The notes below the pieces were generated by a model. The model worked only from the letters and a program-made list of their open reading frames with translations. It did not search any database and was not told the DNA's origin. Positions 57,356-64,000 of a stretch of DNA of 64,000 nucleotides are shown here, one piece after another. The stretch's first letter is position 1; each line of letters opens with the position of its first letter. The stretch comes from Chryseobacterium sp. JUb7 (GTDB lineage Bacteria; Bacteroidota; Bacteroidia; Flavobacteriales; Weeksellaceae), in contig NZ_JANUFF010000008.1 of NCBI RefSeq assembly GCF_024806495.1, positions 124,001-188,000 of the forward strand, given 5' to 3'. A program made the position numbers and the translations under genes.

Positions 57356-57377
57356 AGTATTGATTTTAGTTTAATGA

Positions 57378-57539
57378 TTAAGGTTCGATTAAAACACGAC
57401 ATTCAAATTCTGCACATTGTCTGCCGTAAGCTTTGCACTGTCCTGTCCACGGATCGATGCATTGCATCAGTCCTCCGGTGATTGACCGAAGCTCTTTTTT
57501 GTTCAGTTTTTTTCCTTTTGGAAGGTTCTTGTTTTTCAT
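57378..57539 (-). CDS. double-glycine-leader Cys-rich peptide, copy 2
   Basis: 53 residues, recent duplicate of the neighbouring copy: MKNKNLPKGKKLNKKELRSI-TGG leader, core starting LMQCIDPWTGQCK with the same Cys spacing (4, 12, 19, 24) and the same IEP ending. Differences concentrate in the non-Cys core positions. Four conserved Cys suggest two disulfides or thioether/redox bridges after export. Confidence 0.8.
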   Translation of the reverse strand: MKNKNLPKGKKLNKKELRSITGGLMQCIDPWTGQCKAYGRQCAEFECRVLIEP

Positions 57540-57744
57540 AGCTATTGATTTTTAGTGAGTTAGTTTATACTAAGTTATGAAAAATATTGAACATAAATCA
57601 CAAAGTATAGAAAAAATTCAATGTTATGAATAGCATATGAAAAATTTAAACATAAAAATGGACTGAATTTTAGTTTTCAAAGATGTGATAAAAAATACCG
57701 TCCAATAGTTGAACGGTATCTTCTTTCATATATATTAAGTGTGT

Positions 57745-57921
57745 TTATGGTCTGCATTGCTTTTGGGCACAGCTCGGATGAATTTTTGTACAGATAGGAG
57801 TGGGATCACAAGGCGGATCTGTACATAATACAGCTTCCATACAATCATATAGGCCGCCGGAAATACTGCGCAATTGTCTTTTGTCTAATTTTTTTCCGTG
57901 AATTAAATTTATATTTTTCAT
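57745..57921 (-). CDS. double-glycine-leader Cys-rich peptide, copy 3
   Basis: 58 residues: MKNINLIHGKKLDKRQLRSI-SGG leader and a longer 35-residue core with six cysteines (positions 4, 10, 15, 21, 28, 33) ending SCAQKQCRP, which aligns with SCAQLQCRP of copy 1. ATG at 57921, stop at 57745. A 205-bp AT-rich spacer separates it from copy 2, so it may have its own promoter; none matches TAnnTTTG exactly. Confidence 0.8.
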   Translation of the reverse strand: MKNINLIHGKKLDKRQLRSISGGLYDCMEAVLCTDPPCDPTPICTKIHPSCAQKQCRP

Positions 57922-58047
57922 AGTAACAGTGATGTTGAATTTGGTGAATACTAATATAAAAATTATTCTTAATATATCACATTAACAAGAATAATTTTAA
58001 CATATATTAAAAACTAAAGAGCGAATAGATCATAATTTCTAATTTCG

Positions 58048-58055
58048 TACATTTG
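58048..58055 (+). promoter_or_regulatory. -7 box TACATTTG of the AraC regulator
   Basis: Exact TAnnTTTG match 20 bp before the ATG at 58076; expected leader about 14 nt. No clear -33 TTG. Confidence 0.5.
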
Positions 58056-58075
58056 ATTTATACAAATCCTTGACT

Positions 58076-59023
58076 ATGGAAAAGATGACCCATACTTCAT
58101 ATACTTCGCTGGATGATTTTTATAGGGAAATGACAGCAAAATTGGGAAAAGATATTGAAAGTATTTTCCCGAAAGGTCTTCATAAAGATATTGGTCATTT
58201 TAATGTTTTCGATATTGCCCAGACTATTGAGAAAGTGAAAACAACTTCGGAAATGCCTTATAACAGAAGAAAATATTATAAGATAAGTCTGATCCGGGGG
58301 AAAAACAGGGCAGAATATGCGGATAAAATTATTCAGATAAAAAATAATGCACTGCTTTTTGCCACTCCCAAAGTTCCCTATCACTGGGTTCCGGAAGATC
58401 CTGATCAGTCAGGGAGTTTCTGTGTGTTTACTGAAGATTTTTTTATTAAAGACAAATCACACAGTACGCTTGAGGATTTACCCATTTTTCAGCCCGGAAA
58501 TGTTCCTTTGTTTGAAATCGATGACGAGTTGGCAGATGAAATTGAACATTTGTATGCAAAAATTAAAAAAGAGATCAATTCCGACTATATCTTTAAGTAT
58601 GATCTAATCAGAAATTATGTGCTGGAATTAATACATTACGGTCAGAAATTACAGCCTGCTACAAAATTATCAACCTCAAATGATGCTTCGCTACGCGTAG
58701 TTACCTTGTTTATAGAGTTGTTGGAAAGGCAGTTTCCGATCGAAACTTCCGAACAGAGACTGCAGCTGAAAACAGCTAAAGATTATGCCGACAGGCTGGC
58801 TGTTCATGTGAATTATTTAAATAAAAAATTAAAAGAAAGCACAGGAAAAACAACAACCGAAATCATTGCGGAAAGAATCATTCAGGAAGCAAAAATACTA
58901 TTGAAACAGTCAAAATGGAATGTCTCAGAGATTGCTTATGCATTAGGGTTTGAAGAAATTGCCCATTTCTCTAACTTTTTTAAGAAAAAAACCTCATTAG
59001 CGCCATTGGAATTTCGTTCGTGA
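58076..59023 (+). CDS. AraC-family transcriptional regulator
   Basis: 315 residues from ATG 58076 (a TTG at 58070 also opens the frame). N-terminal cupin-like sensor (YYKISLIRGKNRAEYADKII, FATPKVPYHWVPEDPDQSGS) and C-terminal AraC double HTH (AKDYADRLAVHVNYLNKKLK; WNVSEIAYALGFEEIAHFSN then FFKKKTSLAPLEFR). It precedes an SDR oxidoreductase on the same strand by about 90 bp, the usual AraC-SDR pairing, so control of that gene is likely. Confidence 0.9.
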   Translation: MEKMTHTSYTSLDDFYREMTAKLGKDIESIFPKGLHKDIGHFNVFDIAQTIEKVKTTSEMPYNRRKYYKISLIRGKNRAEYADKIIQIKNNALLFATPKVPYHWVPEDPDQSGSFCVFTEDFFIKDKSHSTLEDLPIFQPGNVPLFEIDDELADEIEHLYAKIKKEINSDYIFKYDLIRNYVLELIHYGQKLQPATKLSTSNDASLRVVTLFIELLERQFPIETSEQRLQLKTAKDYADRLAVHVNYLNKKLKESTGKTTTEIIAERIIQEAKILLKQSKWNVSEIAYALGFEEIAHFSNFFKKKTSLAPLEFRS

Positions 59024-59112
59024 TTTGAATTTTGCAAATTTCAGTTTGATTGAAGCAAATGCTTCATCATAAAAATATAAGACCTTTGTCTCATCAAAAA
59101 ACAATCAGAAAA

Positions 59113-59877
59113 ATGGAAACAAGAACAAAAATCGCATTAGTAACAGGTGGAAGCCGTGGATTGGGAAGAAATTCCGCTATAAAAATCGCTCAAAAAGGAC
59201 TTGATGTCATTATCACATATAGAAGCAACAAAGAAGAGGCAGACAGGGTTATTGAGGAAATTCAGGCATTAGGAAGAAAAGCAATTGCGTATCAGCTCGA
59301 TACAAAAGATATTAAAAGCTTTGACCTGTTCATAAAAACAGTAGGTGATCATCTGGAAGAAAATACGGCAAGCAGAAATATAGACTATCTTGTAAATAAT
59401 GCAGGAACAGCCTTGTATTCACCTATTTCAGAAGTAACGGAGGAACAGCTGGATGATATGGTGGATATTCATTTCAAAGGCGTATTTTTCCTGACTCAGA
59501 AGTTTTTACCATTTGTGAATGACGGCGGCGGGATTATCAATATTTCATCTGGGCTGGCAAGATTTGCTTTACCGGGATCTTCTGTGTATGGATCGATAAA
59601 AGCTGGTGTTGAAATGTTAACGAAATACATAGCGAAAGAGCTGGGTTCAAGAAAAATAAAAGCCAACGTAGTCGCTCCGGGAGCTATCGAAACCGATTTT
59701 GGAGGCGGAAGAACCAGAGATGATAAAAATATTAATGATATGGTTTCAAGCATTACTGCTCTGGGAAGAGCCGGATTGCCGGATGATATTGGTGGAGTGG
59801 TGGCTTTCTTATGTACGGAAGATGCCCGCTGGATCACAGGACAAAGAATTGAAGCTTCTGGCGGAATGTTTTTATAA
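59113..59877 (+). CDS. short-chain dehydrogenase/reductase (SDR), probably NADP-dependent
   Basis: 254 residues from ATG 59113 (METRTKIALVTGG); the frame runs back to 59050 but that adds 21 unlikely residues. Cofactor site TGGSRGLGR, NNAG (VNNAGTAL), catalytic serine in INISSG and YxxxK in YGSIKAG, and the C-terminal GQRIEASGGMFL are all classical SDR. The basic residue after the glycine motif (TYRSNK) suggests NADP(H). Substrate not predictable. Terminator at 59895. Confidence 0.92.
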   Translation: METRTKIALVTGGSRGLGRNSAIKIAQKGLDVIITYRSNKEEADRVIEEIQALGRKAIAYQLDTKDIKSFDLFIKTVGDHLEENTASRNIDYLVNNAGTALYSPISEVTEEQLDDMVDIHFKGVFFLTQKFLPFVNDGGGIINISSGLARFALPGSSVYGSIKAGVEMLTKYIAKELGSRKIKANVVAPGAIETDFGGGRTRDDKNINDMVSSITALGRAGLPDDIGGVVAFLCTEDARWITGQRIEASGGMFL

Positions 59878-59894
59878 TATTAATAAAGTACTTA

Positions 59895-59932
59895 AAAAGC
59901 CGGGGATCTCAAAATCTCCGGCTTTTAATTTT
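59895..59932 (+). terminator. Rho-independent terminator of the SDR gene
   Basis: AAAAGCCGG (59895-59903) pairs perfectly with CCGGCTTTT (59918-59926), followed by a T-rich tract. Confidence 0.85.
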
Positions 59933-60050
59933 TACTTACGGTAAACAAAATGAGCCCCAACAATCTGAGCTATAAGATCTTGGAAAGCTCATTAAAATTA
60001 TGTCAAAGCGACTGGCTGTAACTTTCAATCTTCCTCTTCCAGCCAATAAA

Positions 60051-61199
60051 TTACAATTTTGATAGATTTTCAATGGCTTTTTCCAGGGTTTCCTGTTTTT
60101 TTGCAAAGCATAAACGGATGACATGTTCATTCAGTTTATTTTTATAAAAAGAAGAGAACGGAACACTTGCTACTTTATGATTAACCGTTAATTCACGGGC
60201 AAATTCGAAATCATTTTTGTCAGAAATTTTATCATATCTCAATGATTGGAAATAGGTCCCTTCGCAGTCCAGTAATTCAAAAGATGTGGTGACTAAACCT
60301 TGTTTCAGAAAATCTCTTTTTTCCTGAAAAAATACATTTAGGCTGTTGTAATGATTTTCATCTTTCATATATTCTGCCAAAGCCAGTTGAATAGGAGTGT
60401 TGACAGAGAAAACATTAAACTGATGGATTTTTCTAAATTCATCGGTCAGGATTTTAGGAGCTGCACAATATCCGATTTTCCAGCCTGTCACATGGAAAAG
60501 CTTTCCGAAAGAAGCAATCAGAAGACTTCGGTTTTTCAGTTCAGGATATTTACAGATGCTTAGATGCTGTTTGCCGTCAAAGACTATATTTTCGTAGACT
60601 TCATCACTTAAAATTAAAATGGAGGTTCCTTCTACGATTTTTATTAATTCCTGAAGGTCATTTTCCTTTAAAACCTTTCCTGATGGATTGTTAGGGTTAT
60701 TCAGGATGATCATTTTTGTGTTTTCTGAAATCAGATTTTTCATTGCGTTCCAGTCGATTTCATAATCCGGAGCTTTCATTTCGAAACGCTTTACAATTCC
60801 TCCGAATAATTCTACAGTAGGCTCATAGCAATCATAAGCAGGCTCAAAAATAATCACTTCATCATCTTTTTTAACAAAAGTGGCAATAGCTGTGAAAATA
60901 GCCTGAGTTCCGCCTGCAGTAACGGTAATTTCAGAATCCGGATGATAAATTGCAGCATGGGAATTTTCAATTTTTCTGGCGATCTCTTCTTTTAAACTGA
61001 TCATTCCACCCATCGGAGCATACTGATTAAAGCCTTTTTTGATGAAATGGTTTACTAAATCCAGCAATTCTGAATCAGGCATGAAATCAGGAAACCCCTG
61101 AGATAGATTGATGGCTTCATTTTCGTTGGCCAATTGTGTCATCTGGCTGAAAATTGTAGTTCCCACATTGGAAAGCTTGGATAAAGGAAGTTGTATCAT
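60051..61199 (-). CDS. PLP-dependent methionine aminotransferase (YbdL-like)
   Basis: 382-residue fold-I aminotransferase. PLP-lysine K233 in SFGKLFHVTGWKIGY, NNPNNPSGK for the PLP ring region, SDEVYENIVFDG and the N-terminal INLSQGFPDF substrate-side segment are present. The FxVTGWK pattern and NLSQGFPDF fit the YbdL/kynurenine-aminotransferase-like methionine aminotransferases, which transaminate methionine and aromatic acids and can take part in methionine salvage. Standalone; specificity is inferred from family. Confidence 0.88.
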   Translation of the reverse strand: MIQLPLSKLSNVGTTIFSQMTQLANENEAINLSQGFPDFMPDSELLDLVNHFIKKGFNQYAPMGGMISLKEEIARKIENSHAAIYHPDSEITVTAGGTQAIFTAIATFVKKDDEVIIFEPAYDCYEPTVELFGGIVKRFEMKAPDYEIDWNAMKNLISENTKMIILNNPNNPSGKVLKENDLQELIKIVEGTSILILSDEVYENIVFDGKQHLSICKYPELKNRSLLIASFGKLFHVTGWKIGYCAAPKILTDEFRKIHQFNVFSVNTPIQLALAEYMKDENHYNSLNVFFQEKRDFLKQGLVTTSFELLDCEGTYFQSLRYDKISDKNDFEFARELTVNHKVASVPFSSFYKNKLNEHVIRLCFAKKQETLEKAIENLSKL

Positions 61200-61334
61200 T
61201 AATGCGGATTTTTTATTGATACCGAATTTAATTTATTTTTCGCAATAAAAAAAGACTATCTTCTTACAGACAGTCTTTTCTTCAATTTTATGTCAAATCC
61301 GGAATCAAGAATTTTAGCATTAAAAAAATGATGT

Positions 61335-61994
61335 TTACTTAATCCATTCAAATATTTTTTCAGCTTTATGAGTACTTTCAAATCCGTCTACTGGAAAATA
61401 AGTCAGGGTATCTTTTTTTAAGATCTCTTTTTTCATCCCGGTAACTTTTTTCTGATGCTCAGACATGATCGTGATGTTGTTTAATTTTAGTTTTTTTACG
61501 ATAAATTCTGAGCAGTAATATTCTTTATCACTTTCATCAAAAACGTAATCAAAATTAATATTTTCTTTTTCAGAATTTTTGAGAGATTCTTTTATGCCCT
61601 CAAGTTGGTTTGTATTAATATCTTTAAGCTTCCAGACGGAAAGATAATTCAGGTCTTCAGGTTTAATGAAATCATTGATGCTTTCAATAAACAGGTTATG
61701 ATTGTTTTTTTTATTTTTATCGACATATACATGGTAAATGATCAGATGATGATCTTCTACATAACCGATTCCGAGGTGGGAAGCATATTTATTTTTAATA
61801 TTAAAATCTTTAGCCAGATTTCCTAATTTCCCTGTGGTGCCCCTTTGAATAAGATAAATACTGTGATCATTAAAATCAAGATTTTTGATTTTATAATCCA
61901 GCGTTGGCGTTTTATGGAATGAAAAAATTACTATTATGAGCAAAACACTCATAATAGTAACTAAAAAGTTTATTTTATTTTTGAGAAAGATCAT
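61335..61994 (-). CDS. YiiX-type permuted papain-like (NlpC/P60 superfamily) protein
   Basis: 219 residues from ATG 61994 (the frame extends to 62021). One N-terminal membrane anchor (about 8-27), then a permuted papain fold: histidine in YASHLGIGYVEDHHLIIYH precedes the cysteine in KEYYCSEFIVKKL, the H-before-C order of the YiiX/YebB family. The active pair is present, so a thiol hydrolase or amidase is possible. Starts 1 bp after the stop of the upstream lipoprotein gene, so the two are translationally coupled. Confidence 0.72.
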   Translation of the reverse strand: MIFLKNKINFLVTIMSVLLIIVIFSFHKTPTLDYKIKNLDFNDHSIYLIQRGTTGKLGNLAKDFNIKNKYASHLGIGYVEDHHLIIYHVYVDKNKKNNHNLFIESINDFIKPEDLNYLSVWKLKDINTNQLEGIKESLKNSEKENINFDYVFDESDKEYYCSEFIVKKLKLNNITIMSEHQKKVTGMKKEILKKDTLTYFPVDGFESTHKAEKIFEWIK

Positions 61995-61995
61995 A

Positions 61996-62706
61996 TTATT
62001 TATCAGTAAATACTCCGACAACAGCTCCTACAATCATACCAATTGCTCCTCCTACAACCATTCCTACAGGGAAAGCAATTAGTCCTCCGACTGCAACTCC
62101 TACCCCAAAGCCTATCATACCGCCCCAAATAAAGTTAGGTGTTTTTCCAAATACATTTTTACTGTAATTTCCTTTTTCGTCATTTACTTTAAAATCATTC
62201 AGATTTTTGATAATGCTTTTTTCATAATCCGGAAGAGATTTGAAATCTGAATTCACATCCAAATTTGAAATCGACTGCATGTTGATCATTTTTGCCAGAG
62301 TTTTCGCGGTGGTAGAAAGACTGGTCTGCTGTATAAGAGTATCAAACGGTGTATTCAAATTGCTTATCGTCTTTGCAATAATCTCCTTCACCTGATCAAG
62401 TTTTAATTGCTGATCTACAGGAATCTGGGCTTTTAGATAAAATTCATCAAGATCACTCTGTGTCAGTACATAGTTTTGCCCCGCAGCCTTCACTTTATTT
62501 CCTATATAATTTGCAGCAGCATTAAAAGGATTTGAATTTGCAAAGTAGTCTCCATCGACAAATTTAAATGAAAGGGTGTTTATATCAGGTATCGTGGAGG
62601 TGATTTCCTGTACAGGTTCTGTAATGGTGTTGTCTTCACTGCATGAATAGAAGATCGTAGGTGATGTTACAAGTCCGATTACTGTTAAAATAGTTTTTGT
62701 TTTCAT
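61996..62706 (-). CDS. lipoprotein with C-terminal glycine zipper
   Basis: 236 residues. Lipobox IFYSC (Cys22) in MKTKTILTVIGLVTSPTIFY-SC. The middle (about 50-190) is helical without known domain. Residues ~192-232 form a glycine-zipper membrane hairpin (GGMIGFGVGVAVGGLIAFPV, GMVVGGAIGMIVGAVVGVF) with repeated GxxxG spacing. Such zippers pack in membranes and can oligomerise. Function unknown; directly coupled to the papain-like gene. Confidence 0.7.
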   Translation of the reverse strand: MKTKTILTVIGLVTSPTIFYSCSEDNTITEPVQEITSTIPDINTLSFKFVDGDYFANSNPFNAAANYIGNKVKAAGQNYVLTQSDLDEFYLKAQIPVDQQLKLDQVKEIIAKTISNLNTPFDTLIQQTSLSTTAKTLAKMINMQSISNLDVNSDFKSLPDYEKSIIKNLNDFKVNDEKGNYSKNVFGKTPNFIWGGMIGFGVGVAVGGLIAFPVGMVVGGAIGMIVGAVVGVFTDK

Positions 62707-62871
62707 ATAATAATTAGTTTGGTAATGATATAAAGGTATCAGAAAATTGACTGTAATGATATGGCCAACACGTAAGTATATTTAGATTTTGATTAAGTGT
62801 GTCGATTTTTCGGATAAATGGTTTTAAAGGCTTATTGATTTTTGATTATTTCTGAAGGCTGATATACTAAA

Positions 62872-62902
62872 AAAGATCATCCGCAGATGATCTTTACTTG
62901 TG
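62872..62902 (-). terminator. Rho-independent terminator of the T9SS adhesin gene
   Basis: AAAGATCATC (62872-62881) pairs perfectly with GATGATCTTT (62886-62895), loop CGCA. On minus the stem is followed by T5 (A-run on plus). 45 bp after the stop at 62940. Confidence 0.85.
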
Positions 62903-62939
62903 GGAGACTTTGTGAAACTTGTTTATGAAATTTTTTGCA

Positions 62940-64000
62940 CTATTGGATAAGCATCTTTTTTGAGCCTGCTACTTTTCCGTCAATGGTCATCTGATAGATA
63001 TAAGAACCGCTCTGGATACCTGTAATATTAATAGTTCCGTTTCCTTTATCTTTCAGGGAAATCGTTTTTACAAGTTGCCCCGAAATATTATAAACGGAGA
63101 TAGCTGCCTGTTTTGAGCTTGCCGGAAGGTAATATTTTATGTCTGTTTCTCCTTTTGCCGGATTGGGTGTGTTTTGATACAGTCTTGCTCCATCAGACTC
63201 CGTGCTTAGATCTGCGCTTATTTTATTTTGCTTTAAAAGATCTTTCAGTTCCTGGATTTCTTTTTTAAGCTCGTCAATCTGAGTCTGAAGTTCTGCCGGA
63301 TTCTGATGATCAGACTGCCTGTTAATTATACTGGTGGCAATCATTACGTTTCCGTCATTGTCAACAACCAAAGCACGACCTGATCCGCTAGGTAAGCTCT
63401 GTAGACGAACAGTTCCTACAGAATGAAAATTAGCCGTGGGAGCAGTTGTTCGTACTCCTACAAACTGATCTTTGATGAGCATTGTAGAAGTTCCCGACAT
63501 TCCCAGCATGATAGAGCGGGGGATGGTATTGGTTAATTTTGCTCCTGCTGTTCCCGATCCTATAACAAAAGAACGGTCGCCGGTGGTTGCCAGATCAATT
63601 CCGAAGCCTCCGGAATAAAACGTTCCAAGATCGATACCTACTCCAACGGCAAACTGGTTGGCGTCTCGAATCGTATTTGCCCATCCCAGTGCCACAGATT
63701 TTCCAGCTGAATTAAGAACCGTATTCAATTGACCTGCGACAATATTTCCGCCACCGCCGGATGAAAGATTATTTTCCCAGCCAACAACTAAAGAACTGTT
63801 TACATCTGAACCCAAAACATTCCCAATTCCGGCTACCAGACTTCCTTTGGCATTCACTGTATTGGAATTATTGACTCCGTCCACAACAAAAGATCCCGAG
63901 CTGGTCAGTGAGGCCTGTCCCGGATTGGAGGTTGCCCCGTTTACTCTTAGAAATAGCGGTACAATTCCTGTAGTTCCAACATAGTTTAAGCTGCTTGTTG
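62940..64000 (-). CDS. T9SS-sorted adhesin-like protein with YadA-type head repeats (5' end cut by window)
   Basis: Frame is open to the right edge; the readable part is about 353 residues, starting TSSLNYVGTTGIVPLFLRVN. It contains YadA/hemagglutinin-like head repeats (SLVVGWENNLSSGGGGNIVA, KSVALGWANTIRDANQFAVG), a tail-fibre-like VGVRTTAPTANFHSVGTVRL segment, a coiled coil (LQTQIDELKKEIQELKDLLK) and a type A T9SS C-terminal domain (LYQNTPNPAKGETDIKYYLP ... SYIYQMTIDG, ending KKMLIQ). A GTG at 63884 is an internal codon, not the start. Probably trimeric, surface-bound. Confidence 0.82.
   Translation of the reverse strand, partial: TSSLNYVGTTGIVPLFLRVNGATSNPGQASLTSSGSFVVDGVNNSNTVNAKGSLVAGIGNVLGSDVNSSLVVGWENNLSSGGGGNIVAGQLNTVLNSAGKSVALGWANTIRDANQFAVGVGIDLGTFYSGGFGIDLATTGDRSFVIGSGTAGAKLTNTIPRSIMLGMSGTSTMLIKDQFVGVRTTAPTANFHSVGTVRLQSLPSGSGRALVVDNDGNVMIATSIINRQSDHQNPAELQTQIDELKKEIQELKDLLKQNKISADLSTESDGARLYQNTPNPAKGETDIKYYLPASSKQAAISVYNISGQLVKTISLKDKGNGTINITGIQSGSYIYQMTIDGKVAGSKKMLIQ

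Overview
The window looks like chromosome from a flavobacterium of the Chryseobacterium/Elizabethkingia group (Bacteroidota, Weeksellaceae). The DNA is AT-rich. Many genes sit behind TAnnTTTG -7 boxes, the Bacteroidota sigma factor signature. Two type IX secretion (T9SS) cargo proteins lie at the window edges, and there are an Oar-like TonB-dependent receptor, DUF4468, YceI and GHL10 lipoproteins. The oleate hydratase has the same length and active-site numbering as the Elizabethkingia meningoseptica enzyme. No rRNA or tRNA gene was seen.

Layout. 1-4327: a large T9SS-exported fibronectin-III/GEVEDY protein (minus, runs off the left edge). 4.8-9.8 kb: a LuxR-type regulator, a 183-bp MITE-like inverted-repeat element, a DUF4468 protein, and an AraC regulator followed by oleate hydratase. 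10-13.2 kb: an Oar-like outer-membrane receptor. 13.5-18.2 kb: a compact operon of ergothioneine biosynthesis (egtD, egtB) and an EgtUV-like ABC transporter. The transporter's substrate-binding domain is circularly permuted. 18.8-26.1 kb: a minus-strand signalling operon with two hybrid/sensor kinases, two single-domain response regulators, CheB and CheR. 26.5-34.9 kb: GNAT acetyltransferase, MocR regulator, M61-like peptidase, a 58-aa histone H1-like protein, M28 peptidase, RDD protein and Tex.

35.0-44.2 kb is the centrepiece: a complete type II-C CRISPR-Cas locus. A minus-strand tracrRNA is divergent from cas9 (1464 aa). It is followed by a PIN-domain nuclease gene (136 aa) that overlaps both cas9 and cas1, then cas1 and cas2, then 38 repeats of 47 bp with 37 spacers of 30 bp. 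Anti-repeat pairing shows that the crRNAs are read on the minus strand, toward the cas genes. Each repeat carries a promoter-like TTG-N21-TATCTTCG. The terminal degenerate repeat keeps this promoter half and has lost the tracr-pairing half. The PIN gene without an antitoxin inside the cas operon is the most likely undescribed component.

44.3-64 kb: a TonB-plug/MG2-type protein, YceI lipoprotein, DUF1294 protein, PfpI/DJ-1 protein, TypA/BipA, a frameshifted Gfo/Idh-like oxidoreductase, GHL10 lipoprotein, ferritin and YchF. Four small double-glycine-leader peptides (three tandem and Cys-rich) fall in apparent gene-free gaps. Then come an AraC-SDR pair, a methionine aminotransferase, a lipoprotein with a glycine zipper paired with a permuted papain-like protein, and a T9SS adhesin-like protein cut by the right edge.
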